This document shows positions 1-5,453 of a stretch of DNA of 5,453 nt, piece by piece; the first letter of the stretch is position 1; each line of letters starts with the position of its first letter. The DNA comes from Alistipes sp. (lineage in GTDB: Bacteria; Bacteroidota; Bacteroidia; Bacteroidales; Rikenellaceae): the NCBI GenBank assembly GCA_017380275.1, contig JAFOEH010000071.1:1-5453 (forward strand), given 5' to 3'. The notes below the pieces were generated by a model. It ran no database searches, was not told where the DNA came from, and saw nothing but the letters and a program-made list of their open reading frames with translations. The translations under genes and the position numbers were made by a program.

Positions 1-2
1 AA

Positions 3-266
3 ATCCGCGAGTATGACGATTATCTGACGGCGCTCGACAACTGGAAGCAGAATGGTAGCCCCGAGGGACTGGAGCCGAAGGCTGTGCCTCGCCACGAGAT
101 GTTGCACCCGACTGTCGATTGGCGAAACTCGTTCAGAATCAAGGCGTCGAAGTATTTCGAGACTGAGATTACGGTCAATATGCTATACGACAAGGCGCAG
201 AATAGTGCAATTATGCTCAAGTCGTACATCTCGCTCGGTTTGACCTACACGTTTAAGAATAAATAA
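3..266 (+). CDS. C-terminal end of a probable DUF3078-like outer-membrane beta-barrel protein (partial, 5' end off window)
   Basis: The frame is open from the left edge to the TAA at 264-266, giving 87 visible residues. The visible part alternates polar and hydrophobic residues like beta-strands: a stretch around HPTVDWRNSFRIKASKYF, then TEITVNMLYDKAQ, then a last strand SYISLGLTYTF followed by NK. A 'YD' turn followed by a final strand rich in aromatic residues near the C-terminus is usual for Bacteroidetes outer-membrane barrels. The WRNSF...KYF...YDK pattern resembles the end of DUF3078 proteins. The family name rests on memory of that pattern and not on an alignment. An internal ATG at 84 should not be taken as the start, because the coding pattern continues upstream to the window edge. 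No T-rich terminator follows, so some read-through into the protease gene is possible. Confidence 0.6.
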   Translation: MREYDDYLTALDNWKQNGSPEGLEPKAVPRHEMLHPTVDWRNSFRIKASKYFETEITVNMLYDKAQNSAIMLKSYISLGLTYTFKNK

Positions 267-303
267 TCCCGTCACGGGCAGATAGTGCGGCCCAAAGCGA
301 CGG

Positions 304-342
304 CCCCGAAAAGAATGGTATGCCGATTGTTGATTTTCGGGG
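304..342 (+). repeat. 9-bp perfect inverted repeat in the leader of the protease gene
   Basis: CCCCGAAAA at 304-312 is the exact reverse complement of TTTTCGGGG at 334-342, separated by 21 bases. The right arm ends 15 bases before the ATG of the S41 protease. As RNA it would be a GC-based hairpin next to the ribosome entry region. As DNA it could be an operator for a dimeric regulator. No T-run follows, so it is not a standard intrinsic terminator for the upstream gene. Only the symmetry is seen; any function is inferred. Confidence 0.45.
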
Positions 343-357
343 ATAGATAAGTGATAT

Positions 358-2064
358 ATGTACAAAAACTCTAAACACACGATACTCTTTCCGCTGATTT
401 TGGCAGTAGGAGTGGTTCTTGGAATATTGTTGGGACAGTTCGTCGGGCGCAACCGTGCCGAGTCGCAGATTCGCTCGCTCATACGTCGTAGCAGTATGAA
501 TATGACAAACAAGATTATGCAGACGAGTATGCTCGTCGAGCATCGTTTTGTGGACTCTATCTCGATGGATTCGCTCGCCGAGCTGGTCATCCCGCTGATG
601 ATGCGCGAGCTGGATCCTCACTCGGTATATATCCCCGCACGCGAGATGCAGGAGTTGAACGAGCCGCTGGAGGGTGAGTTTGACGGTATCGGCGTGTCGT
701 TCAATGCCGCAACCGATACGGTTATCGTGCTGAGCGTCATCCCCAATGGTCCGAGTGCCAAGGCGGGAATTGTGGCTGGCGACCGCATTATCGAGATCAA
801 CGATACGTTGGTGGCGGGTGTGAAGATGCCGCAGAACGACATCGTAAAGCGTCTGCGCGGACGACGCGGTACGGAGGTGCGACTCTCGCTCAAGCGTCAG
901 AATATCGACGATCTGGTCGATATTACGGTTGTGCGCGATGCTATCCCCATCAAGAGTATCGAGGCGGCTACGATGCTGACCGACAGCATCGGTTTTATCC
1001 GTCTGTCGCAGTTTGCCCGCACGTCGTTTATGGAGTTGCAGCTGGCTTTGGCGCAGCTGCGCGAGCAGGGTATGAAAAAGTTGATATTCGACCTGCGCGA
1101 TAACTCGGGCGGCTTCCTCGATCAGGCTATCCTGATTGCCAACGAGTTCCTGCCCGCAGGTAAGCTGATTGTATATACGGAGGATCGCCACCGCGAGCAG
1201 GTCAAGGAGTTCAGCGACGGCACGGGTACGGCAACGGATTTGGCTCTCGTGGTACTCATTGACGAGGGTAGTGCCTCGTCGAGCGAGATCCTGGCCGGTG
1301 CGGTGCAGGATAACGACCGAGGTACGATAGTAGGACGACGCTCGTTTGGTAAGGGACTGGTGCAGAGTCAGATACCCTATGCCGATGGTTCGGCTCTGCG
1401 ACTCACCGTAGCGCGTTATTATACCCCTACGGGCCGCTCGATTCAGAAGCCCTACACCAATGGCGACGAGTATGACTACGATATGGACCTGATCCGCCGC
1501 TATAATAACAACGAGTTCTTCTCGGCCGACAGCATCCACTTTGCCGACTCGCTCAAGTTCGTGACGCCGAAGGGTAAGGTTGTGTATGGCGGAGGCGGTA
1601 TTATGCCCGATGTATTCATCCCGATGGATACCACCGATATGACGCGATACTATGCCGAGGTGTCGGGCCGCAACATCCTCTATCGCTATACGTTGGACTA
1701 TGCCGACCGCCATCGCGAGGCTCTCAATGCAGTGCGTACGATGGATGAGCTGACCGAGCTTTTGGATAGTGACAAGACGCTCTTCGAAGATTTCATCCGT
1801 TATGCTACGGCGCAGGGCGTGAAACCCGTACAGCGCGAAATTGCCCGCTCGCGCAGGATTATGGAGGCGCAGCTCAGAGCCTATATCGGCCGTAATACGG
1901 TGTTGGAGGATGCGGCATTCTACTACAATATTATGCCCGTGGATAATGTGCTGGTGCGCTCGGTTGAGCTACTGAAGGAGATGCCCCTGCCCGAGCCCGA
2001 AGAGGGTGAGGAGGTAATCATCAGCCGCACACTGCCCGAAATGGAGATTAAACTGAATAGATAG
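358..2064 (+). CDS. S41-family carboxy-terminal processing protease (CtpA/Prc type), membrane anchored
   Basis: This is a 568-residue serine protease that in this family trims or degrades periplasmic proteins from their C-termini. Residues about 8-30 form one hydrophobic segment with no obvious AxA cleavage site, so it is probably an N-terminal anchor with the catalytic part in the periplasm. A PDZ domain covers about 105-185 (GIGVSFN, then SAKAGIVAGDRI). The S41 core follows: FDLRDNSGG at 244-252, and GSASSSE holding the predicted nucleophile Ser307. FGKGLVQ holds the general-base Lys332, 25 residues later as in E. coli Prc (S430/K455), and Gln336, which completes the Ser-Lys-Gln set known for CtpA enzymes. 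About 170 residues follow the core and end in an acidic, proline-containing tail (residues about 543-552). The start at 358 is firm: an in-frame TGA lies at 352-354, and the next Met would remove the membrane anchor. No clear Shine-Dalgarno is present. It is the first gene of a tight plus-strand cluster. Confidence 0.95.
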   Translation: MYKNSKHTILFPLILAVGVVLGILLGQFVGRNRAESQIRSLIRRSSMNMTNKIMQTSMLVEHRFVDSISMDSLAELVIPLMMRELDPHSVYIPAREMQELNEPLEGEFDGIGVSFNAATDTVIVLSVIPNGPSAKAGIVAGDRIIEINDTLVAGVKMPQNDIVKRLRGRRGTEVRLSLKRQNIDDLVDITVVRDAIPIKSIEAATMLTDSIGFIRLSQFARTSFMELQLALAQLREQGMKKLIFDLRDNSGGFLDQAILIANEFLPAGKLIVYTEDRHREQVKEFSDGTGTATDLALVVLIDEGSASSSEILAGAVQDNDRGTIVGRRSFGKGLVQSQIPYADGSALRLTVARYYTPTGRSIQKPYTNGDEYDYDMDLIRRYNNNEFFSADSIHFADSLKFVTPKGKVVYGGGGIMPDVFIPMDTTDMTRYYAEVSGRNILYRYTLDYADRHREALNAVRTMDELTELLDSDKTLFEDFIRYATAQGVKPVQREIARSRRIMEAQLRAYIGRNTVLEDAAFYYNIMPVDNVLVRSVELLKEMPLPEPEEGEEVIISRTLPEMEIKLNR

Positions 2065-2066
2065 CT

Positions 2067-2276
2067 ATGATAAAGAAGATTATAGGATTGCTCTTCGCGG
2101 TGGGCGTGGTGGCGATAATCGTGATGACGGTACTGGGTGCCGGGTCGTATAAGAGCCTGCTTCCTGAGGATTTGTTTGCGCCCGCTCTGCCGACGGCGGC
2201 TTCAGTAGAGGAGGTCGTGGAGCAGATGGGTGAGCAGGTTGAGACGGATGCCCAGACGGATGAGAATATAGAGTAA
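2067..2276 (+). CDS. Small single-span acidic membrane protein, unrecognised, coupled to the S41 protease gene
   Basis: This 69-residue product belongs to no family I recognise. It starts MIKK, has one strongly hydrophobic segment at about 5-26, and then a 43-residue tail with 11 Asp/Glu and a single Lys (K29). The tail has a proline-containing linker (residues 33-42) and a probable amphipathic helix at about 45-60 (SVEEVVEQMGEQVET). The two N-terminal lysines suggest N-in topology with the acidic tail in the periplasm. The ATG lies 2 bases after the protease stop codon with no usable ribosome binding site of its own, so translation is probably coupled to the protease. The spacing, membrane-directed sequence and clean stop argue for a real gene. 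A role as partner, regulator or substrate of the protease is only a guess from position. Confidence 0.75.
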   Translation: MIKKIIGLLFAVGVVAIIVMTVLGAGSYKSLLPEDLFAPALPTAASVEEVVEQMGEQVETDAQTDENIE

Positions 2277-2298
2277 ATGATAATAAAAACTACTGACT

Positions 2299-3477
2299 AT
2301 GAAGAGACTATGTTTTAGCCTGATGCTCACGCTCCTGGCTGTTGTAGCATTCGCGGCCGATCCCCCGAGGGTGAACACCAAGTGCGGCCCGTGGGTGGTG
2401 GGTGTCACCGAGACCGAGATGACCGTTGTGTGGACCTCGACCGATCGCTGTATGGGTTGGGTGGAGGTTGCCCCCGACGATGGCACGTCGTTCTATGCCG
2501 AGGAGCGTCCCCGCTACGATGAGGATTTTATGGGACGTCACGTCGTGTCGGCCGTTCATCACGTTCGTATCACGGGATTGAAGCCCGGCACGAGCTATCG
2601 CTACCGAATCTATCAGCAGGGTGTGGACGATAGCGGCCACAACCCCGTACCGAGCGGCTACATCAGCGCGAGCAACGTATATTCGCAGAAACCATACGCC
2701 ATCCGCACTATGGATGCGAAGAAGGCGGATTGCACCTTCACGATGGTGAACGACATTCACGGCCGCGACTCGATGATGCTGGCTTTGACGAAGGGCCTTA
2801 AGGAGCAGAAGCCCGATTTCGTGGTCTTCAATGGCGATATGGTGAGCTTTATGGGCTCTACTGAGGATATCGAGACTGGTTTTATGACGCGCGCAACGGA
2901 GACCTTTGCAACGGACATCCCGCTTGTGTATGTGCGTGGTAATCACGAGACTCGCGGCCCCGGCTTTAGCGAGTATCTGAACCTCTTCCCCACACCGACC
3001 AATACTCCCTACTTCACATTCCGTCAGGGCCCTGTAGCCTTCGTAGTGCTGGATAGCGGTGAGGATAAGCCCGATAGCGATATTGAGTATGGCGGCACGG
3101 CTGCTTACGACGCTTACCGTGAGAAGATGGCCGAGTGGCTGAAGGAGGCTGTCAAGAGCGAGGAGTTCCGTTCGGCTCCCGTGAAGATTACTCTGTTGCA
3201 TATCCCCTTTGATAAGGGTGTGGGTTGGTATGGCAACAATGAGCTGAAGCGTCTGTTGTTGCCCACTCTCAATGAGGCGGGTATCGACGTGATGTTGTGT
3301 GGTCACACTCACCGTTACAGCTTCCGCGACGTGGGTTCGGTGGATAATAACTTCCCCATCCTGGTCAATTCGAATAACGACAAGGTGAACGTGCGCGCCA
3401 CTAAGTCGCAGATCGATATGGAGGTTGTGGATGCGACGGGAAAGGTTCTGCATCGTCACACCGTTAAGGTAGAGTAG
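2299..3477 (+). CDS. Secreted FN3-domain metallophosphoesterase (calcineurin-like / purple acid phosphatase-like)
   Basis: The 392-residue protein has a Sec signal peptide (MKRLCFSL..., hydrophobic to about 18) with a likely cut after AFA at residue 19, so it is exported. Residues about 24-110 form a fibronectin-III-like domain as in the N-terminal part of purple acid phosphatases (MTVVWTS, then ITGLKPGTSYRYRI). The calcineurin-like phosphoesterase domain follows with its metal-ligand motifs in order: NDIHGRD (D152, H154), NGDM (D180), RGNHE (N215, H216), LLHIP (H301) and CGHTHRY (H336, H338). All expected ligands are present, so it should be an active two-metal hydrolase of phosphoesters; the substrate cannot be read from the sequence. 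The start is supported by the signal peptide and by an in-frame TAA at 2284-2286. The start is preceded by an A-rich stretch (AATAAAAAC), not a Shine-Dalgarno. It lies 22 bases after the small membrane protein gene and is probably co-transcribed with it. Confidence 0.92.
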   Translation: MKRLCFSLMLTLLAVVAFAADPPRVNTKCGPWVVGVTETEMTVVWTSTDRCMGWVEVAPDDGTSFYAEERPRYDEDFMGRHVVSAVHHVRITGLKPGTSYRYRIYQQGVDDSGHNPVPSGYISASNVYSQKPYAIRTMDAKKADCTFTMVNDIHGRDSMMLALTKGLKEQKPDFVVFNGDMVSFMGSTEDIETGFMTRATETFATDIPLVYVRGNHETRGPGFSEYLNLFPTPTNTPYFTFRQGPVAFVVLDSGEDKPDSDIEYGGTAAYDAYREKMAEWLKEAVKSEEFRSAPVKITLLHIPFDKGVGWYGNNELKRLLLPTLNEAGIDVMLCGHTHRYSFRDVGSVDNNFPILVNSNNDKVNVRATKSQIDMEVVDATGKVLHRHTVKVE

Positions 3478-3494
3478 ACGTTGAGGATATAAAA

Positions 3495-3528
3495 AAGGGG
3501 TGTCTAACCAAATGGTTGGACACCCTTT
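3495..3528. terminator. Bidirectional intrinsic terminator between convergent genes
   Basis: Bases 3495-3509 pair with 3514-3528 around an AAAT loop, giving 15 pairs of which two are G-U (3497/3526 and 3505/3518). On the minus strand the stem is followed by a T6 run (complement of the A6 at 3491-3496), a good tail for ending deoC transcripts. On the plus strand the tail is TTTCTGTTTCTATT, weaker but T-rich, and would end the metallophosphoesterase transcript 18 bases after its stop codon. The stem is closely related to the hairpin at 4537-4562. Confidence 0.85.
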
Positions 3529-3547
3529 CTGTTTCTATTGGGAGTTG

Positions 3548-4423
3548 CTAAAAATATTTTATCTCTTTACCCTCGATCGCTGAGAGGAGTTCGTTGGCAA
3601 GCGATGATGCTCCGATGCGGAATAGTTCGGGCGTGAGCCACTCTTCGCTGAGTAGCTCCTTAACGATGGTGTAGTAGAGTGCTGCGTCTGCGGCAGTGCG
3701 TACGCCACCAGCAGCTTTGAAGCCGATGCGGCGGCCTGTCTTACGGTGGTACTCGGCAATAGCCAGACACATTACAACCGCAGCCTCGGGTGTTGCCCCT
3801 TCGGTGATTTTGCCCGTTGAGGTCTTCACGAAGTCGGCACCGGCGGCCATAGCCAAGAGCGATGCGTTGTAGATAAGCTCGGGCGAATGGAGAGCCCCCG
3901 TCTCGAGGATAACCTTAAGTGTTGCTCCTTCCGACTCCTCGCGCAGTACCTCCACCTCGTTGGCCGCTTCGTCGTAGTTGCCGCTGAGCATCTTGCCCAC
4001 GTTAAGCACTATATCTACCTCGTCGGCACCATTCTCGATAGCCATCGCCACCTCCAGCATCTTCACCTCAAGGAAAGTCTGCGATGCGGGGAAGCCTCCC
4101 GCCACGCTCGTGATGCGCATAGGCGTACCGTCGATGGCAAGGCCCACATTCTCAACAAAGGGGGGATAGACGCATACCGAGGCGACATTGCCAAGCGTCG
4201 GGTAGTCAATATAGACTTCGGCTGCACGGCGGGCCATAGCTGTAACCGACTCGGCAGAATCCTCGCACGAAAGGGTGGTAAGATCGACTGCCGAAAGGCA
4301 TAATTTATAGACCTCCGTATTGCAGTTTGCTGCGGCAGCAGCTTTGAGCATTGCGACCTTATCGGCGACTTCGGCCTTGGTTGGAGCCGGAGCGTACTCT
4401 TGAAGATGGTTGGCGTACTCCAT
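3548..4423 (-). CDS. deoC: Deoxyribose-phosphate aldolase (DERA)
   Basis: This cytoplasmic class I aldolase splits 2-deoxyribose-5-phosphate into glyceraldehyde-3-phosphate and acetaldehyde, the last step in using deoxynucleosides as carbon source. The 291-residue protein is somewhat longer than the 259-residue E. coli enzyme, mainly at the N-terminus. Key residues by comparison with E. coli are Lys200 in FVKTSTGK (Schiff-base lysine, E. coli K167), Lys236 in GFKAAGGVRT (K201), Asp137 in DEVDIVLN (D102) and Lys170 in LKVILET (K137). The chain ends in KYF, so the C-terminal tyrosine thought to help catalysis in E. coli is here next to last (Y290). The start at 4423 follows a short leader behind a good Bacteroidetes promoter. 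No other nucleoside-catabolism gene is in the window, so it appears monocistronic, ending at the shared terminator about 20 bases past its stop. Confidence 0.97.
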   Translation of the reverse strand: MEYANHLQEYAPAPTKAEVADKVAMLKAAAAANCNTEVYKLCLSAVDLTTLSCEDSAESVTAMARRAAEVYIDYPTLGNVASVCVYPPFVENVGLAIDGTPMRITSVAGGFPASQTFLEVKMLEVAMAIENGADEVDIVLNVGKMLSGNYDEAANEVEVLREESEGATLKVILETGALHSPELIYNASLLAMAAGADFVKTSTGKITEGATPEAAVVMCLAIAEYHRKTGRRIGFKAAGGVRTAADAALYYTIVKELLSEEWLTPELFRIGASSLANELLSAIEGKEIKYF

Positions 4424-4444
4424 AGTGTAGGGGTTTACTTTTTA

Positions 4445-4452
4445 CAAATATA
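4445..4452 (-). promoter_or_regulatory. Bacteroidetes-type -7 promoter element of deoC
   Basis: Read on the minus strand, this is TATATTTG within TTCGTATATTTGTA. It matches the Bacteroidetes primary-sigma -7 consensus TAnnTTTG at every fixed position. It ends 21 bases before the deoC ATG, giving a predicted leader of roughly 15 bases. No TTTG/TTG -33 element is seen at the usual spacing; the upstream sequence is AT-rich instead, with TTTACACC nearby. The transcription start is inferred, not seen. Confidence 0.7.
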
Positions 4453-4495
4453 CGAATATATATTTATATAAGGTGTAAATTGAATGCAAAAAAAT

Positions 4496-4516
4496 CCCAC
4501 GTCCCCCAGACGTGGG
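4496..4516 (-). terminator. Distal of two tandem intrinsic terminators after the TPR-protein gene
   Basis: CCCACGTC (4496-4503) pairs perfectly with GACGTGGG (4509-4516) around a 5-base loop. On the minus strand this 8-bp GC-rich stem is followed directly by ATTTTTTTG (complement of the A-run at 4488-4494), the classic intrinsic terminator layout. It lies downstream of the hairpin at 4537-4561 and just upstream of the deoC promoter region, so it would shield deoC from read-through. The plus-strand side has no T-run. Confidence 0.75.
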
Positions 4517-4536
4517 TGCCCATATCAAACAAAAAA

Positions 4537-4561
4537 GGTGCCCAACCATAGGTCAGGCACC
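4537..4561 (-). terminator. Proximal intrinsic terminator after the TPR-protein gene
   Basis: GGTGCC (4537-4542) pairs with GGCACC (4556-4561). Inside it, ACC (4545-4547) pairs with GGT (4551-4553) across a 2x2 internal mismatch, with an ATA loop. On the minus strand the stem is followed by TTTTTTGTTT (complement of 4527-4536). It begins 22 bases past the stop codon of the TPR gene. The plus-strand side also carries GTTTTT at 4563-4568, but no plus-strand gene precedes it. Confidence 0.75.
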
Positions 4562-4583
4562 CGTTTTTATCGTAGAGCGGATA

Positions 4584-5453
4584 TTAGAGCTTGAAACCGC
4601 TTGCGAACAAGTTTGCAAGGTTTACATCCTTAGCAGCCTTAGCAGCGAGTGATGCATCCTTAGAGATTGAGCTCTGCAACTGAGCCTTTGCAGTCTGAAG
4701 GTCACCCTCCTTAGCTGCGATAACAGCACGCAGGTAGTCAGCCTTAGCCGAAGCGTCAGCAGCGATAGCCTTCTTAGCAGCGGTCAGGTCGTTGTTCATC
4801 GTGTTAGCGATAGCAGCGTTGTAACCTGAAAGGGTTGAAGCTGCAGCGCTGTAGTTACCCTGAGCAGCAGCGATCATAGACTTGGTCTTAGCGTCAGCTG
4901 CAGCAGCGTACTGCTGTGCCTTTGCTACGTTGCCGTTAGCAAGGTTAACAAGTGCGAGGTTGCTGTTGAGCTCGTTGTTGTTAAGACCCAACTGAGCAGC
5001 CTTCTCGATGTTCTGGAGAGCCTTCTGAGCATCACCCAGCTTAGCGTAAGCTACACCGAGGTTGTTGTAAGCGCGAGCATCGTTGAACTTCTTAGCAGTG
5101 TACTCCAAAACGGTAGCCTGAGCCTTGATGTCCTTCAATACGCTCTCAGCCATATAGAGAAGCTCCTCGTTGGTGAGCTCATCCAGACGACCATTGTTGA
5201 TCAGAGCAGCCATCTCAGCGTCGGTCTTACCCTTGATGTCGGTGCTGTTTACGAGCTGTGCACGACGGAGCTTGGGCAGAATCTCCTTCTTGAGCTCGGT
5301 GAATACAGCTGACATATTCTTGATCTCAGCCTCACGCTGGGTTGAAGAGTCGTAGCGGCTCAAAACCTGGAGGATGATATCCTTGTCGTCGATGTCTGAA
5401 GCAGCAACCAACTCCTTGAAGCCTTCCCAGTCCTCACCGTAAGATGCTACGTC
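4584..5453 (-). CDS. C-terminal part of an alanine-rich TPR protein, probably of the Bacteroidales OmpA-like/TPR group (partial, N-terminus off window)
   Basis: The minus-strand frame is open through the right edge, so 289 residues are visible. TTG at 5409-5411 is an internal leucine codon, not a start, because coding sequence continues upstream (DVASYGEDWEGFKE). This GEDW segment and the following block with REAEIKNMS and LPKLRRAQL resemble the C-terminal side of OmpA-like repeats in Bacteroidales cell-envelope proteins. Tetratricopeptide-like helix pairs follow: ARAYNNLGVAYAKLGDAQKA (visible residues about 127-146), then NSNLALVNLANGNVAKAQ, a shorter ...AAAQGNYSAAASTLSG unit, and YLRAVIAAKEGDLQTAKAQL near the end. 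Ala and Lys are very frequent, with codons biased to GCT/GCA and AAG, unlike the more mixed codon use of neighbours, which suggests high expression. A periplasmic or outer-membrane-associated role is inferred; the signal peptide and any barrel would lie outside the window. Confidence 0.8.
   Translation of the reverse strand, partial: DVASYGEDWEGFKELVAASDIDDKDIILQVLSRYDSSTQREAEIKNMSAVFTELKKEILPKLRRAQLVNSTDIKGKTDAEMAALINNGRLDELTNEELLYMAESVLKDIKAQATVLEYTAKKFNDARAYNNLGVAYAKLGDAQKALQNIEKAAQLGLNNNELNSNLALVNLANGNVAKAQQYAAAADAKTKSMIAAAQGNYSAAASTLSGYNAAIANTMNNDLTAAKKAIAADASAKADYLRAVIAAKEGDLQTAKAQLQSSISKDASLAAKAAKDVNLANLFASGFKL

Noticed and set aside
268..278. CCCGTCACGGG palindrome just after the DUF3078-like stop codon, as a possible terminator
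   Set aside because: At most a 3-bp stem with a 5-base loop (or 5 bp with an impossible 1-base loop), and no T-run follows.
328..339. Possible -7 promoter element (TGATTTTC) for the protease gene
   Set aside because: It misses two fixed positions of TAnnTTTG and overlaps the inverted repeat arm; too weak to call.
253..1713. 486-residue open frame on the minus strand opposite the S41 protease
   Set aside because: It is antisense to a gene with intact PDZ and S41 catalytic motifs. Its translation is His/Arg/Leu/Ile-rich with no recognisable domain, as expected from a shadow frame created by codon bias.
2308..3459. 383-residue open frame on the minus strand opposite the metallophosphoesterase
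   Set aside because: It mirrors a gene with a signal peptide and all metal-ligand motifs. The antisense translation has no signal, domain or plausible start context.
3887..4303. 138-residue plus-strand open frame inside deoC
   Set aside because: It lies wholly opposite the conserved aldolase sequence and has low-complexity His/Arg-rich content typical of a shadow frame.
5409..5411. TTG as a start codon for the TPR protein
   Set aside because: The frame stays open to the window edge with sequence (YGEDWEGF) that fits the family, so this is an internal leucine codon.

Overview
The window looks like ordinary core chromosome from a Bacteroidales bacterium. An Alistipes-like (Rikenellaceae) source is my best guess, from protein style only. 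The reasons are Bacteroidetes-type proteins (a DUF3078-like barrel end, an FN3-fused metallophosphoesterase, an OmpA/TPR protein), little or no Shine-Dalgarno sequence before the starts, and a perfect Bacteroidetes -7 promoter element (TAnnTTTG) before deoC. No mobile element, CRISPR array, tRNA or rRNA is visible.

Layout. On the plus strand, positions 3-266 carry the C-terminal end of a probable outer-membrane protein. A 91-base gap with an inverted repeat follows, then a three-gene cluster: a membrane-anchored S41 carboxy-terminal processing protease (358-2064), a 69-residue single-span acidic membrane protein starting 2 bases later (2067-2276), and a secreted FN3-metallophosphoesterase (2299-3477). 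A bidirectional hairpin terminator (3495-3528) separates this cluster from convergent deoC on the minus strand (4423-3548), which has its own promoter. A 160-base gap carries the deoC promoter and two tandem terminators that serve the next minus-strand gene, an alanine-rich TPR protein whose N-terminal part lies beyond the right edge (4584-5453).

How the genes relate. Three of the plus-strand products, and probably the TPR protein, act in the cell envelope: periplasmic proteolysis, phosphoester hydrolysis, and cell-wall or outer-membrane association. DeoC is a cytoplasmic enzyme of deoxynucleoside catabolism and looks like a separate transcription unit. No new system stands out. The observations most worth a second look are the unrecognised small membrane protein coupled to the protease, and two related terminator hairpins (3498-3525 and 4537-4562) that show a compensatory base-pair change.
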